NCBI GenBank assembly: GCA_026914155.1
Contig: JAPPGH010000022.1
Coordinates: 1-64,000, forward strand
Length of the DNA stretch: 64,000 bases
Source of the DNA: Candidatus Palauibacter rhopaloidicola
GTDB taxonomy: Bacteria; Gemmatimonadota; Gemmatimonadetes; Palauibacterales; Palauibacteraceae
Direction: 5' to 3'
Shown: piece by piece, positions 35,340-44,335 of the stretch
Layout of the letters: each line of letters opens with the position of its first letter
Numbering within the stretch: position 1 is the first letter of the stretch
Position numbers and translations under genes: made by a program
The notes under the pieces: model-generated
Told to the model about the DNA's origin: nothing
The model's database searches: none
The model's input: the letters and a program-made list of their open reading frames with translations, nothing else

Positions 35340-36665
35340 ATGGCTCTCCGCACGGTCGCCATCGTGGGCCGCCCCAACGTCGGCAAGTCGACGCTCTTCA
35401 ACCGGATCCTGGGGCGGCGCGTGGCGATCGTCGCCGAGCGCCCCGGCGTGACGCGGGACCGGCAGTTCGCCGAGGCGGAATGGGCCGGGCGGCGCTTCCT
35501 CCTCGTCGATACCGGAGGCCTCGTCGTGCGGCCGGATGAACGCATCGACCTCGAGGTGCGCCGGCAGGCCGAGACGGCGATCGGCCACGCGGACGTCGTC
35601 GTCTTCGTCGTGGACGGCCGCGACGGCGTCCAGCCCGTGGACCGCCACGTCGCGGAACTCCTGCGCCGGTCGGGCCTGCCCGTGATCGTGGCCGCGAACA
35701 AGCTCGACGAACTCGGCGAAGCGATCGGGCACGTCGACTTCTACGAGCTCGGCCTCGGCGACCCCACGCCGCTGGCGGCCCTCAGCGGCAAGGGATCGGG
35801 GGACCTCCTCGACCGCGTGGTCGAGGCCCTCCCGGAATCGCCGGAGCCGGAGGAGGACGACGCCGACATCCGCATCGCCGTCATCGGACGTCCCAACGTG
35901 GGCAAGTCCAGCTTCGTGAACCGTCTCCTCGGTGAGGATCGCGTCATCGTCCACGAGGAAGCGGGGACCACCCGCGACGCGATCGACACGGACCTCGTCC
36001 TGGAAGGGCGCCGCGTCCGGCTCATCGACACCGCCGGCCTCCGCCGCCGGGCCCGTATCGTGGATGACCTCGAATTCCTCGGGCGGCTGCGGGCGGCCTC
36101 GGCCATCGACCGGGCGGACGTCTGTCTCCTCCTCGTGGATACCCGGGCAGGCGCGGCGAACCAGGACTTCCGGATCGGGCACCAGGCGTGGGACGAGGGA
36201 AAGGGTCTCGTGTTCGTGGCCAACAAGTGGGACCTGATCGAGGACCGCGGACCTTCCGCGCTGGCCGGTTTCGAGCGCGAACTCCGCGAGCGCGCGCACT
36301 ATCTTCGCTGGGTGCCGATCATCACCTGTTCGGCGTTGACGGGGAAGCGGGTGCGGAAGGCCATCGACCTCGCGTTCGAGGTGCAGGAAGCGCGGGCGCG
36401 GCGGGTGCCCACGGCGGAGGTGAACGAAGTGCTTCAACGGCTGGTTGCGCGCCGGCAGCCTCCCCAGGGGGGGCGGGGAGACGTGCGGCTGCTGTACGGC
36501 AGCCAGGTGGCGGCATCCCCGCCGCAGTTCGTACTCTGGTCCAACCGGCCGCACGACCTCAAGGAGCACTATGTGAGATACCTCGTCGCCGGCTTCCGGG
36601 AGGCCTGGGGATTCGAGGGATCTCCCATCCGGATCAAGCTGAAGAAGCGTTCGGGGCGCGAATGA
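35340..36665 (+). CDS. der: Ribosome assembly GTPase Der (EngA)
   Basis: A 441-aa protein with two tandem GTPase domains: G1 boxes GRPNVGKST (about 10-18) and GRPNVGKSS (about 181-189), DTGG and DTAG switch motifs, and NKLD and NKWD G4 motifs, then a KH-like C-terminal domain (RRQPPQGGRGDVRLLYGSQ). It works in 50S assembly. ATG 35340 (MALRTVAIVGRP) is preferred; GTGs at 35325 and 35328 are in frame but add residues not usual for Der. The stop overlaps plsY (ATGA). Confidence 0.95.
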   Translation: MALRTVAIVGRPNVGKSTLFNRILGRRVAIVAERPGVTRDRQFAEAEWAGRRFLLVDTGGLVVRPDERIDLEVRRQAETAIGHADVVVFVVDGRDGVQPVDRHVAELLRRSGLPVIVAANKLDELGEAIGHVDFYELGLGDPTPLAALSGKGSGDLLDRVVEALPESPEPEEDDADIRIAVIGRPNVGKSSFVNRLLGEDRVIVHEEAGTTRDAIDTDLVLEGRRVRLIDTAGLRRRARIVDDLEFLGRLRAASAIDRADVCLLLVDTRAGAANQDFRIGHQAWDEGKGLVFVANKWDLIEDRGPSALAGFERELRERAHYLRWVPIITCSALTGKRVRKAIDLAFEVQEARARRVPTAEVNEVLQRLVARRQPPQGGRGDVRLLYGSQVAASPPQFVLWSNRPHDLKEHYVRYLVAGFREAWGFEGSPIRIKLKKRSGRE

Positions 36666-37306
36666 CCGCACCGCTCCTGACGCTTGCCGCCTATCTCATC
36701 GGGGCCTTCCCCACCAGCTACCTCGTCGGGCGCGCCTACGGGTACGACCTCCGGCGGGAGGGGAGCGGCAACCTCGGATCCACGAACGCCTACCGGGTGC
36801 TCGGGTTCTTCCCGGCCGTGGGCGTGCTCATCGTGGACCTGCTGAAGGGATTCGTGCCCGTGTGGCTCTTCCCGATGTGGGACGGGCGGGGCGGCGCCTG
36901 GACCCTCGCGTACGGGCTCGCGGCCATCTCCGGACACGTGTGGCCCGTGTACACGAGATTCAGGGGAGGGAAGGGGGTCGCGACCGCCGCCGGAACGATG
37001 GCCGCGCTGGTGCCGGTGGCCGTGATCGTCGCCTTCTTCGTGTGGGTCGTGACGGTGATCCTCACGCGGACGGCCTCCATGGCGTCCCTCCTCTCCGCGG
37101 CCCTCGTGCCCATCATGGCCCGCGGCTCGGCGGCCCCGCGCTCCGTCGTGTTCTATGCGCTCCTCCTCGCCATCGCCGTCTGGTGGACGCACCGCTCGAA
37201 CCTCGCGCGGATCGTGAGGCGCGAGGAGTTCCAGGTGGATTGGCGCCGCGGCCGGCTCCCGCGCCGGGAGAGGACGGCGCGGAAGTCCCCGGAGGACGAG
37301 GCGTGA
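36662..37306 (+). CDS. plsY: Acyl-phosphate:glycerol-3-phosphate acyltransferase PlsY
   Basis: A 214-aa multi-pass membrane enzyme. Three conserved loops are visible: GSGNLGSTNAYRVLG, FRGGKGVATAAG and HRSNLARI. It makes lysophosphatidic acid from glycerol-3-phosphate, the first step of phospholipid synthesis. gpsA, which supplies that substrate, follows with a GTGA overlap; der-plsY-gpsA is a common order. The C-terminus is an Arg-rich cytoplasmic tail. Confidence 0.95.
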   Translation: MTAPLLTLAAYLIGAFPTSYLVGRAYGYDLRREGSGNLGSTNAYRVLGFFPAVGVLIVDLLKGFVPVWLFPMWDGRGGAWTLAYGLAAISGHVWPVYTRFRGGKGVATAAGTMAALVPVAVIVAFFVWVVTVILTRTASMASLLSAALVPIMARGSAAPRSVVFYALLLAIAVWWTHRSNLARIVRREEFQVDWRRGRLPRRERTARKSPEDEA

Positions 37307-38313
37307 GCGGGCAGCGGGTCGCCGTGCTGGGCGCGGGCAGCTGGGGCACGGCGCTGGCCGATGTCCTCGTGCGGAACGGCCACGAGGTGCGCCTGTGGGC
37401 GCGGGACCCGGCTCACGCCGCCGCGATGCGCGACAGCGGGACGAACGAACGCTATCTGCCCGGAATCGAGCTGGGCCGCCCCCTCACCGTGACATCGGAT
37501 CTCGCGGAGGCGATGGACGGCGCCGGTTTCGTGCTCTCCGTCTGCCCATCGCACGCGGTGCGCGAGGTGCTGGGACACGCCGCGCCCCACCTTGGCGACC
37601 AGGTGCTGGTCTCGGCCTCCAAGGGGATCGAGCTCGGCACGCACCGGAGGATGTCGGAGGTCATCGTGGAGACGCTGGGCGAGGCCGCGGGACCCCGCAC
37701 GGTCGTTCTCTCGGGACCCAGCTTCGCGGAGGAACTCCTCCGCGGGCTTCCGACCGCGGTCGTCGCCGCGAGCCGGAGCGAGGCCCACGCGCTCGCCGTG
37801 CAGAGCCTGTTCCGGAACGGGTACTTTCGAGTGTACACGCAGCCGGATGTGGACGGCGTGGAGCTCGGCGGGGCGCTCAAGAACGTGATCGCGCTCGCGG
37901 CGGGGATCTCGGACGGGCTGGAGCTGGGTTCGAACGCGCGCGCGGCGCTCATCAACCGCGGATTGGCGGAGACCGCGCGGCTCGCCCGGCACTTCGGAGC
38001 GCGGGAAACGACGCTCGGGGGCCTCGCCGGGCTCGGAGACCTCGTCCTCACCTGCACCGGACGGCTGAGCCGGAATCGCTCGGCCGGACTCGCCATCGGA
38101 GCGGGTCGGCGGCCTTCGGACGTGATCGGAGAGATGGACCAGGTAGTGGAAGGCGTGCGGACGGCGCGCGCGGCATACGAACTGAGCCGGGACCTGGACG
38201 TGGAGATGCCGATCACGAGCAGTGTATATTCGATCCTGTACGAAGATGTGGCGCCCCGGGAGGCGCTGGCGCGGCTGATGGCCCGGGAACCGAAACCCGA
38301 GCGCTGGGGCTAG
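37303..38313 (+). CDS. gpsA: Glycerol-3-phosphate dehydrogenase [NAD(P)+]
   Basis: A 336-aa enzyme reducing dihydroxyacetone phosphate to sn-glycerol-3-phosphate. The dinucleotide motif GAGSWGTALA starts at about residue 8; the catalytic lysine is in GGALKNVIALAAGI; LSGPSFAEE and LVLTCTGRLSRNRSAG are family blocks. GTG 37303 overlaps the plsY stop, so its product is handed directly to PlsY. Confidence 0.95.
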   Translation: MSGQRVAVLGAGSWGTALADVLVRNGHEVRLWARDPAHAAAMRDSGTNERYLPGIELGRPLTVTSDLAEAMDGAGFVLSVCPSHAVREVLGHAAPHLGDQVLVSASKGIELGTHRRMSEVIVETLGEAAGPRTVVLSGPSFAEELLRGLPTAVVAASRSEAHALAVQSLFRNGYFRVYTQPDVDGVELGGALKNVIALAAGISDGLELGSNARAALINRGLAETARLARHFGARETTLGGLAGLGDLVLTCTGRLSRNRSAGLAIGAGRRPSDVIGEMDQVVEGVRTARAAYELSRDLDVEMPITSSVYSILYEDVAPREALARLMAREPKPERWG

Positions 38314-38351
38314 CAGCCCGAGGCAGGACCCGGCGCCAGCGCCACCAAGGG

Positions 38352-38376
38352 CTGCCAGCAAGGACTGCCAGCAAGG
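38352..38376 (+). repeat. 12-bp direct repeat in front of the MerR gene
   Basis: CTGCCAGCAAGG occurs at 38352-38363 and again at 38365-38376, separated by one base, 13 nt before the merR start codon. The second copy lies where a ribosome-binding site would be expected (AAGGGAAGGGG follows). It may be a binding site for the regulator encoded just downstream, or a slippage product. Confidence 0.7.
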
Positions 38377-38388
38377 GAAGGGGACGGC

Positions 38389-38751
38389 GTGTCCGACCGG
38401 ATCGCCCCGAAGGAGTACTACTCGATCGGCGAAGTGTGCGAGATCGCGGATCTCAAGGCGCATGTCCTGCGCTATTGGGAAACGCAGTTCTCGGCGCTTC
38501 GTCCCACGAAGAACCGGGCGGGGAACCGGGTGTACCGGCCGAAGCAGATCCAGCTCGTGCAGCTCCTGCGGCACCTCCTCTATACCGAGCGGTACACGAT
38601 CGAGGGCGCACGGCGGAAGCTCGACCAGCTGCGGGCGGGCGGGGAACTCGCAGAGCAGGCGCGCGTGGCGTGGGACCGGGAGACGATCCGCGACCTCCGG
38701 AGGGAGGCCGACGAACTGGTCGAGCTGCTCGAGGACGGCGAGGCCGGGTGA
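38389..38751 (+). CDS. MerR-family transcriptional regulator
   Basis: A 120-aa protein with the MerR winged-helix domain: YYSIGEVCEIADLKAHVLRYWE at about 10-31 (HTH plus the RYWE turn), then LRPTKNRAGNRVYRPKQI (wing) and a helix with the dimerising coiled coil. It is short, with no evident effector domain or metal-binding cysteines, like the HspR/YcgE-type or RacA-like small MerR proteins. GTG 38389 follows AAGGGGA. Targets are unknown; the direct repeat at 38352 is a candidate operator. Confidence 0.88.
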   Translation: MSDRIAPKEYYSIGEVCEIADLKAHVLRYWETQFSALRPTKNRAGNRVYRPKQIQLVQLLRHLLYTERYTIEGARRKLDQLRAGGELAEQARVAWDRETIRDLRREADELVELLEDGEAG

Positions 38752-39515
38752 CCGAAGCGGAAAAACCCGTCCTCCTGTGCACGAACGACGACGGCGTGAA
38801 GTCGACCGGGCTCGCGTTGCTCGCCCGCGTGGCCGAGGCGTTCGGCGACGTGTGGACGGTGGCGCCGGACCGGGAGCAGAGCGCCACGAGCCATGCGTTG
38901 TCGCTGTTCCGCCCGCTCCGGCTGACGCGGCTCGGACCGCGGCGCTACATGGTGGACGGGACGCCGACCGATTGCGTGCTCCTGGCCCTGAAGGAGATCC
39001 TCGAGGCACGGCCCCGCTTCGTCCTCTCCGGCGTCAACCACGGCCCCAACATGGGGGAAGACGTGCTCTATTCCGGCACCGTGGCGGCGGCGATGGAGGC
39101 GACGATCCTCGGCGTGCCCGCGATCGCCTTCTCGTTCACGGGGAGCGACGACGGCGTTCTGGAAACCTACGAGGAGACGCTCGGCCGGATCATCGCCTCC
39201 TGCCTCGACCGGGATTCCTTTCCGGATGAGACGTTCTTCAACGTCAACCTTCCGGACCGGCCGGCGGGCCAGGTGAAGGGGATCACGGTGACGGCGCTGG
39301 GGCGTCGGGTGTACCACGACTCGCTCCGCCGGATTCACGATGAGGAAGGGACCGAGTATTTCAAGATCGGAGGGGGACGTTCGGCGTGGCGCGGCCGGGA
39401 GGACTCGGATTTCCGCGCCGTGCGCGCGGGCTTCGTCTCGGTGACGCCGCTCCACCTCGACCTGACGAATTTCGAACTGCTGAACGAGGTAAGGTCGTGG
39501 CGACTGGGAGGTTGA
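38748..39515 (+). CDS. surE: 5'/3'-nucleotidase SurE
   Basis: A 255-aa phosphatase. The metal-binding NDDG lies near residue 14 (LLCTNDDGVKSTGL) and SGVNHGPNMGEDVLYSGTVAAA carries the second conserved cluster (Asn and Gly-rich loop). It removes phosphate from nucleoside monophosphates under stress and classically neighbours pcm, as here. GTG 38748 overlaps the merR stop (GTGA). Confidence 0.95.
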   Translation: MTEAEKPVLLCTNDDGVKSTGLALLARVAEAFGDVWTVAPDREQSATSHALSLFRPLRLTRLGPRRYMVDGTPTDCVLLALKEILEARPRFVLSGVNHGPNMGEDVLYSGTVAAAMEATILGVPAIAFSFTGSDDGVLETYEETLGRIIASCLDRDSFPDETFFNVNLPDRPAGQVKGITVTALGRRVYHDSLRRIHDEEGTEYFKIGGGRSAWRGREDSDFRAVRAGFVSVTPLHLDLTNFELLNEVRSWRLGG

Positions 39516-40174
39516 CGGAGCGGGACCCCGCGGCGGACTACCGGCGCGACCGCCGCCGCCTCGTGGAACGGCTCCGGGATCGGGGGGTGAGCGATCTGGC
39601 CGTGCTGCACGCGTTCGACAGCGTTCCGCGGCATGCGTTCGTACCCGACGTGATGCGGGCCCGCGCATACGAGGATGTCCCGCTCCCCATCGGCCGGGGG
39701 CAGACGATTTCGAGCCCTACGATCCACGCCCTCAGTCTCGAATACGCCGAAATCCGCCCCGGTCATCGCGTCCTCGAGGTCGGGACGGGCGCGGGATTTC
39801 AAACGGCGCTCCTCGCGGCGCTCGGGGCGGCGGTGTACTCCATCGAGCGGATCGCTTCCCTGTACGAGGCCGCGGCACGCAGACTGGACCGCCTCGGCGT
39901 GGACGCGCGTCTCATGCACGGGGACGGGAGCCGGGGCTGGCCGAAACACGCTCCCTTCCAGGCGATCATCGTGGGCGCGGCCGCCGCCCGCCCGCCCGAG
40001 GCGCTGTTCAGGCAGCTCGCCGACGGTGGCCGCCTGATCGTGCCCGTCGGGACGCGGCGGCAGGAACTGCGGCGCTACACGCGACGCGGCGACGACTTCG
40101 CGCGGGAGACGATCACCGGCGCCCGCTTCGTGCCCCTCATCCAGGATGGGCCGCGGGGCGAGGGCCCCGAGTGA
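39497..40174 (+). CDS. pcm: Protein-L-isoaspartate O-methyltransferase
   Basis: A 225-aa protein-repair methyltransferase. Landmarks: PRHAFVP, the GQTISSPTIHALSLEYAEI substrate loop and motif I VLEVGTGAGFQTALLA. It methylates isoaspartyl residues so that damaged proteins can return to aspartate. Start: GTG 39497, 18 nt inside surE with AAGG-like sequence upstream; a TTG at 39512 (TTGA with the surE stop) is the alternative. The stop overlaps the DUF368 gene. Confidence 0.93.
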   Translation: MATGRLTERDPAADYRRDRRRLVERLRDRGVSDLAVLHAFDSVPRHAFVPDVMRARAYEDVPLPIGRGQTISSPTIHALSLEYAEIRPGHRVLEVGTGAGFQTALLAALGAAVYSIERIASLYEAAARRLDRLGVDARLMHGDGSRGWPKHAPFQAIIVGAAAARPPEALFRQLADGGRLIVPVGTRRQELRRYTRRGDDFARETITGARFVPLIQDGPRGEGPE

Positions 40175-41085
40175 GGCCCGTGAGAGCCTGGGCCGGGGTG
40201 TACGCGAAGGGCCTCGCCATGGGGCTCGCGGATCTCGTGCCCGGGGTTTCGGGCGGGACGATCGCCTTCATCTCGGGCATCTACGACGAACTCGTCGCGA
40301 CGATCGCGGGGCTCGACCGCCGCCTGCTCGGAGCGTTCCGGGAAGGAGGGGTGCGCGGCGTCTGGCAGGCGGGCAACCTGGGCTTCCTCGCCGTGCTGCT
40401 CGCCGGCATCGGTACGAGCGTGTTCGCCTTCGCCGGGCTGCTGCACTGGCTGCTCGCGAACCGGCCCGTGGAGCTGTGGGCCTTCTTCTTCGGCCTCGTG
40501 GCGGCGTCGGTCCCGCTCGTCGGCCGGCAGGTCACGGATCGCCGGGCCGGCACCTGGACCCTTGCCGCCGCCGGGGCCGTGCTCGCCGCCGTCGTCACGT
40601 CGCTGCCCCCGCTCGTCCGCTCCGACGCGCCCCTCTTTCTCGCGGCGGCCGCGGCCGTGGCGGCGTGCGCCATGATCCTGCCCGGGATCTCCGGCGCCTT
40701 CATCCTGCTCATCCTGGGCGCCTACGCCCCCGTGATCGCCGCCCTCGACAGCCTGGATTTCGTCCGGATCGGGGTCGTGGGCATTGGGGTCGCCGCCGGC
40801 CTGCTCGCGTTCAGCCGCGGCCTGCGGCGCCTGCTCGCCCGGCACCGGACGCCCACGCTGGCCGCGCTCGCCGGGTTCCTGCTCGGCTCGCTCAACGCGC
40901 TGTGGCCGTGGAAGGCGCAACTCCGTGAGCTGTACACGCACAGCGACGGCCGCATCACGTGGTTGCTGGCGAACCGCTGGCCCGCGGGCGCCGGCGAGAT
41001 CTGGCCGGCGGCAGCTCTCGCGCTCCTCGGGGCGGGGGCGGTCCTGGCGATCGACCGCATCGCCCGCGGGTCGGATCAGCCGTGA
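40171..41085 (+). CDS. DUF368 membrane protein, probable polyprenyl-phosphate translocase
   Basis: A 304-aa protein with about eight to nine membrane helices and the two inverted DUF368 signatures: GLADLVPGVSGGTIAFISG (about 18-36) and AMILPGISGAFILLILGAY (about 168-186). DUF368 proteins (PopT) were recently shown to return undecaprenyl phosphate to the cytoplasm, recycling the carrier for cell-wall and glycan synthesis. That fits murJ and the glycosyltransferases elsewhere in the window. GTG 40171 overlaps the pcm stop (GTGA). Confidence 0.9.
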   Translation: MRPVRAWAGVYAKGLAMGLADLVPGVSGGTIAFISGIYDELVATIAGLDRRLLGAFREGGVRGVWQAGNLGFLAVLLAGIGTSVFAFAGLLHWLLANRPVELWAFFFGLVAASVPLVGRQVTDRRAGTWTLAAAGAVLAAVVTSLPPLVRSDAPLFLAAAAAVAACAMILPGISGAFILLILGAYAPVIAALDSLDFVRIGVVGIGVAAGLLAFSRGLRRLLARHRTPTLAALAGFLLGSLNALWPWKAQLRELYTHSDGRITWLLANRWPAGAGEIWPAAALALLGAGAVLAIDRIARGSDQP

Positions 41086-41170
41086 CGGCACGCAAGTAGC
41101 GGCGATCCGCCGGGCCGGGTAGCTTCCACGCCGTTCGGCAACCGAGCGGGAAACGAGGAGGGAACGGCAG

Positions 41171-41866
41171 ATGGCGGACGCACTCGCCAGCGGAAAGACA
41201 CCAGACGGCGACGGCGGCCGGCAGGACGCCTTCGTCCGGTCCACCTTCCGCCTGGCCACCTGGGTCAACAGGAACATGCGGGCGGTGCTGGTGGGAGCCG
41301 CCGGCACCGCGATGGTCGTCGTGGGCCTCGTGTACTACACGAACTTCCAGGCCTCGGTGCGCGAGCAGGCGGCGTCCGAACTCGCGACGTTGCGCATGAC
41401 CGCGGTCGACCCCGAACTCCTCATCGCCGATCTCGAAGCCTACGTCGATCGGTTCGGCGGCGTCGCCGCGGCGAACGAGGGTCGGCTACTCCTCGCGCGG
41501 ACCTACCTCGACCAGGGGCGGTCCGTGGAGGCCGCAGAGGTCGCGAGCACGATTTCGGAGGCGCCGGACCGGCCGGTCGGACTCGCCGCCCGCACGCTCC
41601 TCGCCGCGGCGCAGGAAGCGTCCGGGGACGCGGAGACCGCGCTCGCGACTTGGGAAACCCTGGGAGAGACGGCGCGTTTCGCTTTCCAGCGCCGCGAGGC
41701 GCTCGCTTCCGCGGCGAGAATCCTCGCGTCCCTCGGCCGTCTCGATGAAGCCGAGACGATCTTCGCCGCCATCGCCGAGGAAGCCGCGGGGGAGGACCCC
41801 GTGGAAGCCGGCGTCTACCGCCTCCGGCTGGGAGAGCTCAAGGCCCGGCGCGCGGGTAGCGGCTGA
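41171..41866 (+). CDS. Membrane-anchored TPR protein (YfgM-like)
   Basis: A 231-aa protein with one N-terminal helix (about 38-58, RAVLVGAAGTAMVVVGLVYY) and a periplasmic helical-repeat domain (about 75-225) with Ala-rich TPR-like turns. Size and layout resemble YfgM/ancillary SecYEG subunits, but no exact match can be claimed. GAGGAGGG lies just upstream of ATG 41171. A possible -10 TAGCTT is at 41120-41125. It is the last gene of the (+) run before the strand switch. Confidence 0.75.
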   Translation: MADALASGKTPDGDGGRQDAFVRSTFRLATWVNRNMRAVLVGAAGTAMVVVGLVYYTNFQASVREQAASELATLRMTAVDPELLIADLEAYVDRFGGVAAANEGRLLLARTYLDQGRSVEAAEVASTISEAPDRPVGLAARTLLAAAQEASGDAETALATWETLGETARFAFQRREALASAARILASLGRLDEAETIFAAIAEEAAGEDPVEAGVYRLRLGELKARRAGSG

Positions 41867-42039
41867 CCTCGGAACGCCCCGGCCGATTCCCGGCACTCCA
41901 TACGCGGCAGCCATGCAAAGGACTATGGTCGTGCAGCGCCCCAGGAATGACGCATAAGATATATTATGTAAACTTGCAGCAAGACCTCGCGATCCCCTCC
42001 ACCGCTCTTGGCGCTGGCGTGGGGTTTTGCCACGGACTG
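41867..42039 (+). other. Convergent intergenic region with an AT-rich near-palindrome
   Basis: No gene is seen. CATAAGATATATTATG (about 41950-41965) has perfect 5-bp arms (CATAA/TTATG) in an otherwise GC-rich region and stands out by composition. A 5-bp stem, CGTGG (42018-42022) with CCACG (42030-42034), sits just outside the last codon of the opposite-strand gene and may help termination from either side. Confidence 0.5.
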
Positions 42040-44331
42040 CTAGAACGCGAAGGTGTGGGAGTACTTGACCATGAGTGCCCGCCCGGACGAGAACGGGAGG
42101 CGCGGGTCGACGCCGCCGTTCGTGCGGTCCATGAAGTAGCCCTCGTTGTAGACCACCCACAGGTCCACGCCCTCGCGGAAGTGATAGCGGAAGCGCGCGT
42201 TCACGCTCACCTGCTCCGTCGTCGAGTTGTACTGTGCGAGCGTGCTCAGCGAGAGGTGCGTGTCGAGCGCGAAATCCAGGTTGAGTCTCGCCAGGTGCGT
42301 CGTCAGGAAGTCGCGGTTCGGCAACTCGAAGCGGTTGATGTGGTAGCTCGGGCGAAGCTCGAAATGCCGGGAGAGGTTCAGCGCCGGACTCAGGCGAAGG
42401 CTCACGCGGCGACCGTCGTAGAAGCTCCCGGCCGAACCGCCGATCTCCCCGCGCACGAGGCCGCCGCGAGCGAGCCGGAGCGAGGCCTCGGCTTCGTGGA
42501 ACCAGTACTCCCCCGGGTCGATCTTCAAATCCGCGATCTCGAACGGGTCCCGGATGCTCTCGAAGCTCGAACGGGATGTGAGAATCATGAAGGTCCCGGA
42601 CTTCAAGCCGATCATCATCTGAGGGGCGATAACCCGTGACTCCGGCGTGAGATCCGCGTTCCTGTAGTAGTGCTGCGTCTCGCCGCTGAGGGTCACGGCG
42701 CGGAGCGCCGAGTTGGCGCCCATGAACCAGGAATAGCCGGCCGATCCGCCGAAGAGCGTGAACTCGTTCCGCAACTGGAAGCCCAGGCGCGGCAGGTAGT
42801 CGCCTCCCACGCGGCGATACTGCGCGCTGTAGGCGAACCCCTCCTGTCTCCTCCGCTCGAACTGCGCGAAGAGGGTCCCGGCGTCGAGCGGGTTGCGCTC
42901 CGCGACATCGTCATCGAAGGACTGGGCCCAACGCAGCGTCAGGTATTCGTCCCCGAACACCCGAACCTCACTGTCCGCCCCGTAGGCCACGTTCGTCTTG
43001 CCGTACGCATCGACGCGCGTGGTGACGATCCCGCCGATGGACGAATTCTGGTTGAAGACCTGCTGCTTGAGCCGCAGCACGCCCATGTTCTCGCCCGGCC
43101 GCCCGACCGCGGGGGCCGTCTGCATGTTCAGCAGGCCGAAGTCGAGCCCCCCGGCCCGCCCCACCACCCGCGCGCCCCCGTAGATGCGGACGAGTTCGCC
43201 GCGGTCGAGCCCGATCCGGCGGCTGAAGAAGACCCGGTCGGTGACGCCGCCGGTGGCGAAGTCGAAGGTTGCCGAGCGTTCCTGGAAGAACTGCCGCTTC
43301 TCCGGGAAGAAGAGCGGGAACCGCGTGACATTGATCTGCTGGTCGTCCGCCTCCACCTGGGCGAAGTCGGTGTTCGCCGTGAGGTCGATCGACAAGTTCG
43401 ACGATGGCGAATACTTGAAGTCGAGGCCCGGTTCCCCGGTGGGGTCGTCCGTCGTCTCCCAGTACGCCCGCACGTCCGGCGGTTCGCGCAGGGTCGGGAT
43501 CTGCGTCATCCCCCCGAGCACGTACGGCGTCACGTAGATCGGGTTGGCGCGATCCACGCCGCTGAACGTGACCCGTTGCGCCAGCGACGGCTTGCCGAAG
43601 CCGAAGAACCCGTACTCCGGCGAGATGTCGGGGTAGACGTGGCGTTCGTTCTTGCGCGAGATCGAGCGGTAGACGATGAGCCCCATCGTCACTTCCCCGC
43701 CCGTATTCTGGAACCCGAGCGTCGAGAACGGGATCTGCATCTCCGCCGACCAGCCGTCGTTCGTCCGCTGGACGGCGGCGTTCCAGTGCGCATTCCAGTC
43801 GCTGTTGAAGGGCCGGGTCCCCGCCGTCCACTCCGCGTCGCCCCAGACCGCGCGATCGGAGCGGGCGCCGTTGGGGTTCACCACGAAAGCGACGGCCGTC
43901 TCGTGGTCGTTGTAGCTGTCGATCACGACCGAGAACTGGTCGTCGCCGCTGAAGCCGTCGCGGGCGAAGCTGTTCGCGCGGATTCCGCCGAGGTCCGAAT
44001 CAAACAGCTGCCCCGAGACGTACAGGTACCCTTCGTCGTAGGCGATCCGGATCCGCGTCTCTTCGGTGAGGGTCCCGTCGTACGTAGGCGAATACATCAC
44101 GAGCGGCACGGGGTCGATCTCATCCCACGCGGGTTCGTCGACGAAGCCGTCGACCTGGATGTGCCCCTGCCCCTGGAGCCGGTGGAGAGGCACCGCGGGT
44201 TTCCCCCGCCCGCCGTCCTGCGCCGCCGCTGCCCCCGGCAGTGCCGCCGCAAGAGCCACGCAGGCGCCGGCCGCCACGCCGATTCCGGCCGGCCCCCCCC
44301 CAACTCTCCGGGAAGCGGTCACGCGACGCAT
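42040..44331 (-). CDS. DUF5916 outer-membrane protein with CBM9-like domain (copy 1)
   Basis: A 763-aa exported protein: signal peptide (about 1-38, ending AAAAQ), a CBM9/DOMON-like domain (about 55-250; IQVDGFVDEPAWDEIDPVPL, EGYLYVSGQLFDSD), and a large DUF5916 part predicted as a beta-barrel (about 300-763), ending in an aromatic residue (KYSHTFAF), the usual outer-membrane signal. SVARE-like sequences such as FFPEKRQFFQERS are shared with copies 2 and 3. Ligand and function are unknown; a sugar- or glycan-binding or transport role is inferred from the CBM9-like fold. It starts 4 nt after copy 2 ends and is the most divergent of the three. Confidence 0.85.
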   Translation of the reverse strand: MRRVTASRRVGGGPAGIGVAAGACVALAAALPGAAAAQDGGRGKPAVPLHRLQGQGHIQVDGFVDEPAWDEIDPVPLVMYSPTYDGTLTEETRIRIAYDEGYLYVSGQLFDSDLGGIRANSFARDGFSGDDQFSVVIDSYNDHETAVAFVVNPNGARSDRAVWGDAEWTAGTRPFNSDWNAHWNAAVQRTNDGWSAEMQIPFSTLGFQNTGGEVTMGLIVYRSISRKNERHVYPDISPEYGFFGFGKPSLAQRVTFSGVDRANPIYVTPYVLGGMTQIPTLREPPDVRAYWETTDDPTGEPGLDFKYSPSSNLSIDLTANTDFAQVEADDQQINVTRFPLFFPEKRQFFQERSATFDFATGGVTDRVFFSRRIGLDRGELVRIYGGARVVGRAGGLDFGLLNMQTAPAVGRPGENMGVLRLKQQVFNQNSSIGGIVTTRVDAYGKTNVAYGADSEVRVFGDEYLTLRWAQSFDDDVAERNPLDAGTLFAQFERRRQEGFAYSAQYRRVGGDYLPRLGFQLRNEFTLFGGSAGYSWFMGANSALRAVTLSGETQHYYRNADLTPESRVIAPQMMIGLKSGTFMILTSRSSFESIRDPFEIADLKIDPGEYWFHEAEASLRLARGGLVRGEIGGSAGSFYDGRRVSLRLSPALNLSRHFELRPSYHINRFELPNRDFLTTHLARLNLDFALDTHLSLSTLAQYNSTTEQVSVNARFRYHFREGVDLWVVYNEGYFMDRTNGGVDPRLPFSSGRALMVKYSHTFAF

Positions 44332-44335
44332 CTCT

